Below, one piece after another: positions 49,450 to 57,979 of a DNA stretch of 64,000 bases. Origin of the DNA: Betaproteobacteria bacterium. GTDB taxonomy: Bacteria; Pseudomonadota; Gammaproteobacteria; Burkholderiales; Usitatibacteraceae. Below the pieces are notes generated by a model. It made no database searches. It saw nothing but the letters and a program-made list of their open reading frames with translations, and was not told where the DNA came from. Each line of letters begins with the position of its first letter. Position 1 is the first letter of the stretch. A program made the translations under genes and the position numbers. Where the stretch lies: contig JADJMI010000029.1 in the NCBI GenBank assembly GCA_016709665.1, forward strand, positions 236,600-300,599, written 5' to 3'.

Positions 49450-50520
49450 TCATTTCGCGCCCGGCCGTGCCTGCTGCATCACGACGCGGTACTGCGCCGC
49501 GACGAGCGCGGGATTGGGATCGTGCCCCGCCCGGGGAACGAGGACGAACGCCTTGCGCGGGGCGGTGATCCCGTCGAAGTAGCGCCTCGCCACCTCGGGC
49601 GTCGCGACGAGGTCCTCGGCGCCGTGGACGAGAAAGACCGGGATGGCGAAAGCCGCGCCCTGCTTCGCGAGATCGACCTTCGAAAAGAGTCCGTCGCCCT
49701 TGCGGCCGACGAACTGGAGGTACGAGTAGTCCTCGCCCTCCTCCGTCTCGGCCAGCCGTTCGCGCGTGTCGTAGCCCGGGGCCGGCGCCCACCAGGCCCT
49801 GGGCGCGGGGTCCGACGACTTCGCCTCGTAGGCCCGCGTCGCGCGGCGCAGGATGCCGAAGTTCCGCGGGTTCTCCCACGGCGGCGGGCCGATCGCCGCG
49901 AGGGCCGCCATCGTCTTCTCGTCACCCGCCGCCTTCGCGAGCGCCGTCGCCTTCGCGTAGCTCGCGGCGGAATTGTCCCGGTAGCTCACGACCTGCGATA
50001 CGCCGACATAGGCGTGGAAGAGATCCGGCCGGGCCGTCGCCATGCGCACCCCGAGGATCGAGCCCCACGACCCGCCCAGGAGGATGACTTTCTTCGCCCC
50101 CAGGCGCCTCGTCACGTGCTCGGCCAGTTCCACGCCGTCGGCGGCCATCCGTTCGACCGAGAGCGCCGATTCGCCCGGCGGGCTGCGGCCGAACGTGCGG
50201 CCCGCGCCGCGCTGGTCCCACTGCACGAGCGTGAAGTCCTTCTCCCACGCGCCGTAGAGCGCATCGGCATAGGGGCTGAGCGGGTTGCCGGGGCCGCCGT
50301 GCAGGAAGAGGACCACCGGGTTGGCGCAGTCCGCGCCCTTCACGGTGACCCATTGCTCGATGCCGCCCAGCGCGACGAAGCCCTCCTCGCGGACGGCCTG
50401 CCCCGCGGAAGCGCAGATCGAGGGCGAGGGCGCGGCCATGACCGGCCCGATCGCAAGAAACAGGCCCGCCGCCACGAGGGCACGAATGCGATCTGCCGCG
50501 GGTGTCTTCCGTCCGGTCAT
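49450..50520 (-). CDS. Alpha/beta hydrolase (proline iminopeptidase-like), exported
   Basis: A 356-residue hydrolase. A signal peptide (RIRALVAAGLFLAIGPVMAAPS) is followed by PVVLFLHGGPGNPLSPYADALYGAWEKDFTLVQWDQRGAGRTFG, the proline iminopeptidase-type opening; the nucleophile elbow is ILLGGSWGSILGV, and the C-terminal FLVHGAEDLVATPEVARRYFD and GHDPN give the Asp and His. It probably cleaves small peptides or esters in the periplasm. Confidence 0.9.
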   Translation of the reverse strand: MTGRKTPAADRIRALVAAGLFLAIGPVMAAPSPSICASAGQAVREEGFVALGGIEQWVTVKGADCANPVVLFLHGGPGNPLSPYADALYGAWEKDFTLVQWDQRGAGRTFGRSPPGESALSVERMAADGVELAEHVTRRLGAKKVILLGGSWGSILGVRMATARPDLFHAYVGVSQVVSYRDNSAASYAKATALAKAAGDEKTMAALAAIGPPPWENPRNFGILRRATRAYEAKSSDPAPRAWWAPAPGYDTRERLAETEEGEDYSYLQFVGRKGDGLFSKVDLAKQGAAFAIPVFLVHGAEDLVATPEVARRYFDGITAPRKAFVLVPRAGHDPNPALVAAQYRVVMQQARPGAK

Positions 50521-50547
50521 GGTCTTCCCTTCGATCGAGGCACCGGC

Positions 50548-51195
50548 TCAGGCGAGGACGGGCGCCTCGAGCAGGCACCCGAACTCGCGCGCGAAATCCA
50601 CCGACACGCGGGCGTGCACCGCGCCTTGCCGGTCGTGGAAGCGCTGCCTGCCCGACAGCGCGAACACGCCCTCGTGCCAGATGTCCGGGTGGATGTAGAG
50701 GCCCTTCTCGCCGGTGAAGCGAAAGCACACGAATTTCTCCGGCGTGATGTCGTCGCCCGGCAGCGCGAGCGGCACGTAGAAGGGCCGCTTGTCGAGCGGG
50801 AAGAAGAGCTGCCCGCCGTCCGGGTGGTAGTTGGCGTGCCAGAGCATCATGCGATCGGGGTTGGCGGCGTGGTCCTCCTTCGCGACCGACGGGTCCTGGC
50901 CGTACGCGAGGATGTAGTGCCCGCCCACGGCTTCGTTCCTGCCGTAGAGGATGTCTCCCATCCATTCGCTCACGAAGACGCCCTGCGTCGTGCCGCCCTG
51001 GTCGCCCGTGTCCGCATCGACCGGGCGCGTGCCCTTGGCGGGCCAGCGCACGATCTCCACCTCGAAGTCTTCCGGATCGTCCACGAGGCAGCCGTAGCCC
51101 TTCAGGGTGACGGCGGTCGCGTCCACGACCGGCATGACGACGCGGCGCAGGTTCGGGGGCAGGTCGGGATTCAGGTAGTCGATGGGTGCGTTCAT
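50548..51195 (-). CDS. Ureidoglycolate lyase family protein
   Basis: A 215-residue AllA-like cupin: HPDGGQLFFPLDKRPFYVPLALPGDDITPEKFVCFRFTGEKGLYIHPDIWHEGVFALSGRQRFHDRQGAVHARVSVDFAREFGCLLE, the pattern of the ureidoglycolate lyase fold. The classical enzyme releases urea from ureidoglycolate in allantoin breakdown, but no allantoin gene is in sight, so another substrate is possible. ATG at 51195 is preferred; a longer reading lies upstream. Confidence 0.82.
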   Translation of the reverse strand: MNAPIDYLNPDLPPNLRRVVMPVVDATAVTLKGYGCLVDDPEDFEVEIVRWPAKGTRPVDADTGDQGGTTQGVFVSEWMGDILYGRNEAVGGHYILAYGQDPSVAKEDHAANPDRMMLWHANYHPDGGQLFFPLDKRPFYVPLALPGDDITPEKFVCFRFTGEKGLYIHPDIWHEGVFALSGRQRFHDRQGAVHARVSVDFAREFGCLLEAPVLA

Positions 51196-51312
51196 GGGCG
51201 ACGGGATCGGGACAGGACGAAAGGGGAAGCCTGGGCGGCCCGCCAGCATACAAGCACCCGGATGGCGGCGTTCCCGCGCGCGGCCGGCGCCGCGCCGCCA
51301 AGGCGGGAACCA

Positions 51313-51819
51313 TCACGCATCGGGCACCTCCCGGGTCAGTTGCGCGGCATATCGCGCCAGCGATCGGTTGTACCGGGGCAGGTAAGTCGACAACGCGGCG
51401 AGGCTCACGCCCACGGCTTCGCGCTCGCGGCCCAGGTCGGTGAGCACCAGGGCCAGGAAGGCGTCGACGGCCTGGTCCAGCTCGTCGCCCGGTTGCGTGC
51501 GCTCCGCTTCCAGGAGGGCCAGCGCCTCGCGCGGCTGCCCGACGTTTCGCAGCGAACTGGCCATCTGGATGATCGCGCGGCGCCGGCGGATGCCCTCGAG
51601 GCCCGCCTCGAGCGCCTGCCGGTAACGCGCGAGGGCCTCGCCGGGCTCGCCCGTGGAATCGCGCGCCGCGGCTTGCTCGAACAGGCCGATCGCATGTCCC
51701 GCGGGCAACTCGGCCGCGAGCCCGTCGATGCGCGCGACGAAATCGGCGGGCTCGCAGGCATCGAGGCTGGCCCACGCCTTCGCGAGCCGATCTTCCCAGG
51801 AAGGGTCAGGTGCGTTCAT
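51313..51819 (-). CDS. TPR-like helical repeat protein
   Basis: A 168-residue protein predicted to be all helical and TPR-like: WASLDACEPADFVARIDGLAAELPAGHAIGLFEQAAARDSTGEPGEALARYRQALEAGL, RRRAIIQMASSLRNVGQPREALALLEAERT and DQAVDAFLALVLTDLGREREAVGVSLAALS, in which each block has the helix-turn-helix spacing of a TPR. This resembles the TPR_5 group. Function is unknown. ATG at 51819 was used. Confidence 0.8.
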   Translation of the reverse strand: MNAPDPSWEDRLAKAWASLDACEPADFVARIDGLAAELPAGHAIGLFEQAAARDSTGEPGEALARYRQALEAGLEGIRRRRAIIQMASSLRNVGQPREALALLEAERTQPGDELDQAVDAFLALVLTDLGREREAVGVSLAALSTYLPRYNRSLARYAAQLTREVPDA

Positions 51820-51853
51820 GGAAAAGTCCAAGCGCCCCGATGGCCCGGGCGTG

Positions 51854-52252
51854 CTATCGCCGCGGCGTTGCGGGCGGGAGACGCTTGCTGCGGTTCACTT
51901 TCAGCGTCTCCTCGAGATCCGCGACGGTTGCGAGGCCGCAGCCGCTCACCTTCGTGACGCGCGAGAGCCGCTCCTGAAGCCACAGCCCCGACATGGCGCG
52001 CTCGAGGGTATAGGGCCCGGGCCCCAGGGCGGTATCGTCATCGGGATCCTGCGGCTCGAAACGGGCGAGGAGCGGCGAGCCGTCGTCGGAGAAGAAGATC
52101 CAGTAACCGTCCTGCACGTCGACCGCCTTGCAGTGCGATGCCGCCTCGGCCGGTGACGACAGGGCGACAAGCGTGCCGTCGTCCTTGTCGAAAGCGAACA
52201 GCTTGGCCGAAAGGGGAAAGGGAATGACCTGCGAGGGGCTGCCTGGGCTCAC
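51854..52252 (-). CDS. Unrecognised 132-residue protein
   Basis: A soluble protein with no signal or clear motif. VIPFPLSAKLFAFDKDDGTLVALSSPAEAASHCKAVDVQDGYWIFFSDDGSPLLARFEPQDPDDDTALGPGPYTL has the feel of a small beta-rich immunity- or accessory-type protein. The GTG at 52252 is the likely start. I cannot name a family. Confidence 0.65.
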   Translation of the reverse strand: MSPGSPSQVIPFPLSAKLFAFDKDDGTLVALSSPAEAASHCKAVDVQDGYWIFFSDDGSPLLARFEPQDPDDDTALGPGPYTLERAMSGLWLQERLSRVTKVSGCGLATVADLEETLKVNRSKRLPPATPRR

Positions 52253-52380
52253 GCGAACGTTTCCGGAAGGGGATGGGAACGGAACTTTACCCGTTCCGGT
52301 CGCGGGATGGCGCCTGCCTCGTCCAGGCGTACTTGAGGTCCAGGTCGCCTTCGCCTTCCATCGGCGACAGCGGGGGTTGG

Positions 52381-52602
52381 CTACGGCTTGCCCGGACGTT
52401 CGTTGCCGCGCTTGTAGTTGCCCGTGACCTTCGCGCAGAGCAGCTGGATCTCCCCGGGCGAAGCGCCGTCGGCCTTGCCGAGGAACTGCGCAGCGGCCTT
52501 GCCGCGCAGGACGGTGACCTCCTGCCCGTGACGAAAGATGCGGACGGCGCCGTCCTTGGCGGCCCGGTAGGTGAAGCCCAGTTCCTCCGGGGCCGGCGTC
52601 AT
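52381..52602 (-). CDS. Small conserved hypothetical protein
   Basis: A 73-residue protein: FTYRAAKDGAVRIFRHGQEVTVLRGKAAAQFLGKADGASPGEIQLLCAKVTGNYKRGNER. This matches a conserved group of small proteins with an R-G-x-A-A-x-x-F-L core and a basic C-terminal NYKRGNER; function unknown. ATG at 52602 overlaps the upstream gene stop by 4 bases (ATGA). Confidence 0.8.
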   Translation of the reverse strand: MTPAPEELGFTYRAAKDGAVRIFRHGQEVTVLRGKAAAQFLGKADGASPGEIQLLCAKVTGNYKRGNERPGKP

Positions 52603-53003
52603 CTCCCCGCTTGCCGGCGGCTCATCCGCAGCGGCTTGCCGTTCTCGAGCTTCCCTTCCACCTTGCCCGCGCCGTCGAGGCGGCCGGTGACGGTCCTGTC
52701 CTTGCAGCCCGCCATCGACTTCGAGAAGGCGACCTCCAGCACGATGCGCGCGGGATCGGCCGAAGCCACCGCGAGCGGAAAGGGCCGGCCGACGCAAGGA
52801 TCGCGCTTCTCCTTCCCGGCCTGGGCCAGCGAGGTCCATGACCCTTCGGAACCGGCGATCTCGACGACCGCCTGCCGCGTCTCGCCGTCGCGGGTGGAAA
52901 AGGTGACGTCCCACGATCCATCGAGGGGCGATGCGGCGGCGGCGAGGCCCGTGAATACGCACGCGCACACGAGGACGACGAACCTGCGGCCTGACATTTC
53001 CAT
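52599..53003 (-). CDS. Exported hypothetical protein
   Basis: A 134-residue protein with a signal peptide (RRFVVLVCACVFTGLAAAA) and a mature domain SPLDGSWDVTFSTRDGETRQAVVEIAGSEGSW that resembles lipocalin-like small beta-barrels. The segment RIVLEVAFSKSMAGCKDRTVTGRLDGAGKVEGKLENGKPL continues the beta pattern. Function is unknown; no catalytic residues are obvious. It may be made with the small protein downstream, which overlaps it. Confidence 0.75.
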   Translation of the reverse strand: MEMSGRRFVVLVCACVFTGLAAAASPLDGSWDVTFSTRDGETRQAVVEIAGSEGSWTSLAQAGKEKRDPCVGRPFPLAVASADPARIVLEVAFSKSMAGCKDRTVTGRLDGAGKVEGKLENGKPLRMSRRQAGR

Positions 53004-53088
53004 GACTCCCCTGTTATTTCCGCGACCCCTCGAAGTAGAACATGCCGGGCGTTCCCGCGAACAGAGGCGCCACCGACAGGAACCCGGG

Positions 53089-53859
53089 TCATGCCTTCGC
53101 GATCGCCACCGTGCCGCGGTCGTCGCGGTAGAGGCCCACCAGCACCCACAGGCCCAGCACGATGAACACGACCTGCATCGCCAGCGAAGTCACGTCGAGC
53201 CACGGGGCGGGAAACCCGCCGGCCAGGAACGTCGAGATGTCCCACGCGCCGTGCGCCACCATCGCGGGCAGGATCGCGCCGAAGTGGCGCCGGAAGACGT
53301 AGAGGAGGCTTCCGCTCACGGCGGCGAGGAAGACCTGCACGAGGCCGATGGCCCCCATACCCATGAAGACATTGGGCAGGTGGAAAAGCCCGAAGGCGAC
53401 GGCTGTCCAGATGGCGGCGGACGATTCGGCGCGGCCGCCTTCGCGAAGGCCGCGCAGGAAGATGCCGCGAAAGAGCGTCTCCTCCGCGAAACCGACCAGC
53501 ACGCCGGAAGCTACGACGGCCGCGAGCAGGTCCATCGGCACCTCGCCCCAGCGCACCCCCGCGAGACGCACGGCGATGGCGACCCACCACAGGACCATCG
53601 CGACCTTCATCACTTTCGTCACGGGAAGACGCACCGGGTCGCGCCACAGGTGGTCCCAGCGCGTGACGAGCACGAACACGACGAGGAACGCGCTGCCCGC
53701 GGCGAGCGAGAGGACGCCGATGCGCCAGGCGTTGCCGGCCGTCTTGAACCATTCCGTGTACGGAACGCCCGCGCTCGCCTGCACCGCGTTGGCGATCACG
53801 GTGTAGGCGAGCCAGGCGGCCAGGCCGGCGGCGATGGAGGGTGCGATGCGGGATCTCAT
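53089..53859 (-). CDS. CPBP family intramembrane metalloprotease
   Basis: A 256-residue inner-membrane protein with about seven spans. The CPBP (Abi) protease motifs are visible: EETLFRGIFLRGL (EExxxR with the metal-binding Glu) and FHLPN, then an H in MVAHGAWDIST. Bacterial members resemble Rce1-type prenyl-protein proteases and bacteriocin self-immunity proteins. No bacteriocin gene is adjacent. Confidence 0.9.
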   Translation of the reverse strand: MRSRIAPSIAAGLAAWLAYTVIANAVQASAGVPYTEWFKTAGNAWRIGVLSLAAGSAFLVVFVLVTRWDHLWRDPVRLPVTKVMKVAMVLWWVAIAVRLAGVRWGEVPMDLLAAVVASGVLVGFAEETLFRGIFLRGLREGGRAESSAAIWTAVAFGLFHLPNVFMGMGAIGLVQVFLAAVSGSLLYVFRRHFGAILPAMVAHGAWDISTFLAGGFPAPWLDVTSLAMQVVFIVLGLWVLVGLYRDDRGTVAIAKA

Positions 53860-53907
53860 CCGCAGGCCAGTGCGTTGCCGGTCGTCATCGTGTCCTTCCG
53901 TCGTGAT

Positions 53908-54765
53908 TCAACGCGGCGCGAATCGATACAGGCCCGATTGCGCCGTCCAGCCGTCCTGGAAAATCGTGGCGAACGCCGACGCCTCACCCGGGATGGCGAA
54001 TGCCTGGGCGAAAACCCCGGCCCCGGCGGCGCGCCATCGGCCCTCGGCCGGCCGGTGGCGATGGCCGACGTGCGAGTAGACGGTGAAGTACGCCGCGCTC
54101 TCCCCGCTCATGGGAACCGACATGGCCCCGGGCTGCCCGCCCTTGGACGGTGCGCTCTGCGAGCCGGCCCGCACGGACGCCGTCACCGTTTCATCGGGCA
54201 GGGCAAGGCTCAGCCGCCAGCTTCCCGGCTCGACTTGCCTCACCGTGATGTCGACGAATCGGGCCATGGGGTCCGTCCGGAGGATTCGCCCCGCATGCGA
54301 CGTGCCGCGCGGATACCAGCTCCCGAGCTGCACATGGCGGGCCTTGCCGCGCATGTCCGGGTGACGCGGGCCCTCGGCCGCGGCCCACCAGAATGCCATC
54401 GGCATGGGCTCAGGGCCGATGACCGGGGTGCCATCGATGTCGAACGCCTCGACCGCCATGAGGCACAGGCTCCCCACGGCATGGCGCCGGGCGTCCGGTT
54501 GCCGACGCAGGAGTCCGGCGAGGGGCGCGTCGGTTTTCGCAACCTCCTCGGCCGGGATCAGGCGGTAACCGGTCGGCAGCCGGGCCGTTGCGAGCGCAGG
54601 GTCGAAGAGATGGTCCCGGCAAATCTCCGCACGGACGCCGCTCATGTGCGACGCGCTGATCGGATCCGCGGGAAGCGCTCCCGGCTGCGACTCGGTAGCC
54701 GACGCCACCACGCCGGTGAAGGCGGCCACGGCCCAGGCCGACGCCTGTCGAAATGAAGCCGTCAC
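53908..54765 (-). CDS. Exported hypothetical protein
   Basis: A 285-residue exported protein with a signal peptide (ASAWAVAAFTGVVASA). The mature part has LPTGYRLIPAEEVAKTDAPLAGLL, GSLCLMAVEAFDIDG, YTVYSHVGHRHRPAEG and a Trp/Gly-rich C-terminus. I do not recognise a family. The GTG at 54765 overlaps the cupin stop (GTGA), and the next gene to the left is 48 bases away. Confidence 0.65.
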   Translation of the reverse strand: MTASFRQASAWAVAAFTGVVASATESQPGALPADPISASHMSGVRAEICRDHLFDPALATARLPTGYRLIPAEEVAKTDAPLAGLLRRQPDARRHAVGSLCLMAVEAFDIDGTPVIGPEPMPMAFWWAAAEGPRHPDMRGKARHVQLGSWYPRGTSHAGRILRTDPMARFVDITVRQVEPGSWRLSLALPDETVTASVRAGSQSAPSKGGQPGAMSVPMSGESAAYFTVYSHVGHRHRPAEGRWRAAGAGVFAQAFAIPGEASAFATIFQDGWTAQSGLYRFAPR

Positions 54766-55271
54766 GGTCGACCGATACGCGACGCATCGGGCAGCCCGTC
54801 ATGGCCACCGAGTTCCCGCGCCGGGACGTCGTTCCACCAGTATTGCGCGGGCATGTCCTCCCGCCGCGAAGGGTTCAGGGGATAGAAGATCCGGCTGCCG
54901 GGCTTGGCCGCCTCGCCGCCCACGAGGAGCACGGCCTCGCGATCGGTGTTGTTGATGAAGCAGTGCGAGATGCCGGTCCCGGCCGGAAACGCCGCGAGGT
55001 CCCCGGGCTCCATGCGGTGAACGTGACCGTCGATCCAGGCGTCGACCGAGCCTTCCAGGACGTAGACGAATTCTTCCTCGTTCTCCTCCGCATGGGGCCA
55101 GGAGGAGCGCGTGCCCGGAGGAAGGCGCTGGATGTTGATGCCGATGCGCTCGAGCCCCGCTTCCTTGCCCAAGCGGCGCACGGGCCCCATCGGCTCGGTG
55201 CTTTGCGGATAGACGTGCGTGTACTCGGGCGCGTCGTACGTCGAGCGGATGCAGGTCGGGCGGTCGGTCAT
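54762..55271 (-). CDS. Cupin domain protein
   Basis: A 169-residue cupin: RIGINIQRLPPGTRSSWPHAEENEEEFVYVLEGSVDAWIDGHVHRMEPGDLAAFPAGTGISHCFINNTDREAVLLVGGEA. The metal ligands are in WPHAEENEEEF and GISHCF. The longer C-terminal tail (FYPLNPSRREDMPAQYWWNDVP) is typical of a distinct family. The cupin gene at 46851 is a different subfamily. Confidence 0.9.
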   Translation of the reverse strand: MTDRPTCIRSTYDAPEYTHVYPQSTEPMGPVRRLGKEAGLERIGINIQRLPPGTRSSWPHAEENEEEFVYVLEGSVDAWIDGHVHRMEPGDLAAFPAGTGISHCFINNTDREAVLLVGGEAAKPGSRIFYPLNPSRREDMPAQYWWNDVPARELGGHDGLPDASRIGRP

Positions 55272-55356
55272 CGTCTTCTCTCGGTTGGAAGAGCCTTGGC
55301 GAAGAAGCGCCGGCTCGCGCACAAGAGTGCATCGGGATGCGACTCGTGACAATCCG

Positions 55357-55812
55357 TCAGCGGGGCCCTTCAGGTAATGGGTGAGCCTCGGCCTTGTGCA
55401 TGAGGAACTTGGCGATCCCGTCGGGATAGCCGTCGATCCGGGCCAGGACCTCATAGCCGTGGCGCCGGTAGAAATCCGGCGCCTGGTAGCTGAGCGTGGT
55501 GAGGTAGAAGACGCCGCAGCCGCGCGCTCGCGCGTGGGCCTCGAAATCCCGCAACAGGCGCGAGCCGACCCCCTGGCGGCGAACCTCGGTCGCGACCCAC
55601 AGCTGCAACAGCTCGCAGCACTGGCCCCAGGTTCTTCCGGTGGCCCCGCCGACCACGTCCCCGGACGGCCCCGTGGCGAAGGCCGCGAGCGGCCGCACTT
55701 CCGAGAGCGGCGCGACGGCGACGTTGTGCCGGTCGAGCCCGCTTTCGACGGCCAGGAGCATCTCCTCGGAAGGCGTGTCCGTCGTGCCGAAGGAAAGCGC
55801 GGGCGGATTCAT
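55357..55812 (-). CDS. GNAT family N-acetyltransferase
   Basis: A 151-residue GNAT: VAPLSEVRPLAAFATGPSGDVVGGATGRTWGQCCELLQLWVATEVRRQGVGSRLLRDFEAHARARGCGVFYLTTLSYQAPDFYRRHGYEVLARIDGYPDG. It is a close relative of the GNAT half of the fusion protein at 33883-34929. The acetyl-CoA loop is RRQGVGSRLL. No start overlap with its neighbour. Confidence 0.9.
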   Translation of the reverse strand: MNPPALSFGTTDTPSEEMLLAVESGLDRHNVAVAPLSEVRPLAAFATGPSGDVVGGATGRTWGQCCELLQLWVATEVRRQGVGSRLLRDFEAHARARGCGVFYLTTLSYQAPDFYRRHGYEVLARIDGYPDGIAKFLMHKAEAHPLPEGPR

Positions 55813-55819
55813 CCGGGAC

Positions 55820-56302
55820 CTAGCGGCGGAGCGCGCGTCGCAGCAACCGTACCCAGGCGGACCACGGTACCCGTGTCGGGTCCTCCCCGAGCGCCGCCTG
55901 GGCCTTGGCAAGGGCGTCTTCGACGAGCGCGTCGTGCAACGGCCGGAAGACCAGTGGCCAGGTGACCAGCGCGGGCCCGGCGATGTTCATCTCGATGGTG
56001 TGCCGCAGGAGCGTGCCGGTTTCACCTTCCGGCGACACCTCGAACCAATGCGCGCCGTCGAACCCGCGGGGCGCCGTGAACCGGAACGAGATCTTCCGTC
56101 CGGGCTCGTAGGCCGCCACGGTGTAGCGAATGGGCCCGTGCCCCCCGGCCGCACCGGGGCCCAGGGGACGATCCAGCCGCATGCGCGGCCACGATTCCGA
56201 GGGCCAGAGAGGATCCTCCGCGGACGACAAGCCATCCAGCAGGAAAGCCGCCTCCCGCGGGCTGGCGCGCAGGCTACGCTGGTGGATGTTGCGAACGTGC
56301 AT
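55820..56302 (-). CDS. SRPBCC family protein
   Basis: A 160-residue START-like domain protein: HVRNIHQRSLRASPREAAFLLDGLSSAEDPLWPSESWPRMRLDRPLGPGAAGGHGPIRYTVAAYEPGRKISFRFTAPRGFDGAHWFEVSPEGETGTLLRHTIEMNIAG. This is a common SRPBCC group with unknown ligand. The GNAT gene follows after only 7 bases. Confidence 0.88.
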   Translation of the reverse strand: MHVRNIHQRSLRASPREAAFLLDGLSSAEDPLWPSESWPRMRLDRPLGPGAAGGHGPIRYTVAAYEPGRKISFRFTAPRGFDGAHWFEVSPEGETGTLLRHTIEMNIAGPALVTWPLVFRPLHDALVEDALAKAQAALGEDPTRVPWSAWVRLLRRALRR

Positions 56303-56319
56303 CGAGCCCCTCGCGATGC

Positions 56320-57006
56320 CTATCGCCCCACCAACTGCGCACACACCATCTCCCGAGCCTCGGGCGGCTGCACCAGCGCGATCGCCCATTCGAGGGCCGA
56401 TTGCGCCGCCTCGGTGTTGCCGAGCCCTTCGAGGATCCGGAGGGTGGTTCCCACGTCGTGGCAATAAAGGCCCACGCAGGCTTCGCGCCGCCGCTCTTCC
56501 GTCTCGGGGGGAGTCACCTTCCTCCCCAGGTCATGGTGGAGGCGCTCGCTGAGCAACAGGAGGTAGTTTTCCGGGTGGGGCAGGCACCCGGAGGCGAGTT
56601 CGAATTCGCCCGCCTCGACCAGCGCGTCGACCGCGAGGTCGGCGCATTGCCTGGCGAGCACGGGTTGGTCCGCCCGCAGGGCCTGGAAGAGCGTGCAGGT
56701 ATCGCCGCTGCACGCCATCTCGCGATTGATGGACCTGACTTCGTGGAACAGGCGGCGGCCGCCCTCGCCACGACGGAGCGCCTGCTCGCCGCGCGCCTTG
56801 ACCGCCTGCAGGGCCTCGAGGGCGGGCGGATAGGCGTGGGCCAATTCCATCCAGTAGTCGAGCGCGAAGGAAAGCCGGACGCCGTAGTACGCCATGTCGT
56901 GCTCCAGGGCGTGCTCGTGGAACCAGGCGAAGTCGCGAAGCGCGTCCTCGTGCCGCCCCTCGAGGGCGGCGGCCCTTCCCCGGCTCAGGATTTCTCCCGG
57001 ATCCAT
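56320..57006 (-). CDS. Helical protein of unknown function
   Basis: A 228-residue all-helical protein that opens DPGEILSRGRAAALEGRHEDALRDFAWFHEHALEHDMAYYGVRLSFALDYWMELAHAYPPALEALQAVKARGEQAL, TPR-like in spacing. The rest includes HEVRSINREMACSGDTCTLFQALRADQPVLARQCADLAVDALVEAGEFELA. Function is unknown. The ATG at 57006 gives a family-like start; further ATG codons lie a few codons upstream. Confidence 0.78.
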   Translation of the reverse strand: MDPGEILSRGRAAALEGRHEDALRDFAWFHEHALEHDMAYYGVRLSFALDYWMELAHAYPPALEALQAVKARGEQALRRGEGGRRLFHEVRSINREMACSGDTCTLFQALRADQPVLARQCADLAVDALVEAGEFELASGCLPHPENYLLLLSERLHHDLGRKVTPPETEERRREACVGLYCHDVGTTLRILEGLGNTEAAQSALEWAIALVQPPEAREMVCAQLVGR

Positions 57007-57068
57007 GTGTTGCCTCATCTCACTTTGCATTCGGCTCCCCGGCCTGCACGAGCGGAGGCCGCCACCCA

Positions 57069-57554
57069 TCAGCCGCGACGCGCGGCCTCGATCGCGCCGA
57101 CGTCGATCTTCGTCATTTCCATCATCGCATCGAACACGCGCTTGGTGGCCGCCGGGTCGGGGTCGGCCATGGCCCTCGTCAGCGCCACCGGCGTGATCTG
57201 CCACGACACCCCCCACTTGTCCTTGCACCAGCCGCAGGCGCTTTCGCGGCCACCGTTGCCGACGATCGCGTTCCAGTAGCGATCCGTTTCGGCCTGGTCG
57301 GCGGTTGCCACCTGGAAGGAGAACGCTTCGCTTTGCGCGAACGCGGGCCCGCCGTTGAGCCCCAGGCAGGGAATGCCCAGCACGGTGAACTCCACGGTGA
57401 GCACGTCGCCTTTCTTCCCCGATGGAAAATCCCCCGGCGCGTGGAACACCTTGCCGACGGAGGAGTCCGGAAAGGTGTCGGCGTAGAAGCGTGCCGCGTC
57501 TTCGGCGCCGCCGTTGTACCAGAGGCAGATCGTGTTCCTGGCCGGTGTCGTCAT
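57069..57554 (-). CDS. VOC family protein (PhnB-like)
   Basis: A 161-residue VOC protein of the group annotated as 3-demethylubiquinone methyltransferase-like: ICLWYNGGAEDAARFYADTFPDSSVGKVFHAPGDFPSGKKGDVLTVEFTVLGIPCLGLNGGPAFAQSEAFSFQV, SACGWCKDKWGVSWQITP. The name is misleading; no methyltransferase fold is present. Substrate unknown. Confidence 0.88.
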   Translation of the reverse strand: MTTPARNTICLWYNGGAEDAARFYADTFPDSSVGKVFHAPGDFPSGKKGDVLTVEFTVLGIPCLGLNGGPAFAQSEAFSFQVATADQAETDRYWNAIVGNGGRESACGWCKDKWGVSWQITPVALTRAMADPDPAATKRVFDAMMEMTKIDVGAIEAARRG

Positions 57555-57555
57555 G

Positions 57556-57891
57556 TCACTCCTCCTTCGGGACGGATTCTCCTGCGGTTGCATGGCGACG
57601 CTCGTGGTTTCCCGGCGGGTGCCCCCGGTAGCGGCCGAGCCAGCGGTTGCCGATCGCGTCGACGATGAAATACACGGGAATGGCGACGGCGAAAACGACG
57701 AGGCACAGTGCCGCGGGATTCATCAACGACCAGATCGACGTGCTGCCCTCCAAGGGCAACTCACAGGCCCAGGCGACATCACTCAAGCGGCCGCCGCGAT
57801 CCAGGCACCGGCTCTCGGACAAAAGCATGGCGACAGTCAGGCCTGCCACCAGCCCGCTGAGCACGGCCAGGGACCGGTTGCAACGGCACAT
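57556..57891 (-). CDS. Small membrane protein
   Basis: A 111-residue protein with two hydrophobic segments (SLAVLSGLVAGLTVAMLL and LCLVVFAVAIPVYFIVDAI), a cysteine-containing loop between them and a basic C-terminus (NRWLGRYRGHPPGNHERRH). No family recognised. It begins at the ATG at 57891, which is 88 bases from the YciI-like gene stop; that gap may hold a decayed recombination site. Confidence 0.65.
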   Translation of the reverse strand: MCRCNRSLAVLSGLVAGLTVAMLLSESRCLDRGGRLSDVAWACELPLEGSTSIWSLMNPAALCLVVFAVAIPVYFIVDAIGNRWLGRYRGHPPGNHERRHATAGESVPKEE

Positions 57892-57979
57892 GATCGCGTT
57901 ATCGGACACGGTCAGCGTGGGCGACGAGACGCGCTGCGGGGCGTTCGGCACTGGCGTCGCAAAGAATCCGCGCAGGCAT

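Noticed and set aside
52273..54756. 827-codon open frame on the plus strand
   Set aside because: It covers CPBP, exported and other genes on the other strand; product is His/Arg-rich with no domain.
57892..57979. attC site before the small membrane protein gene
   Set aside because: The gap has a suitable length but no GTTAG-like core or facing arms that I could align.
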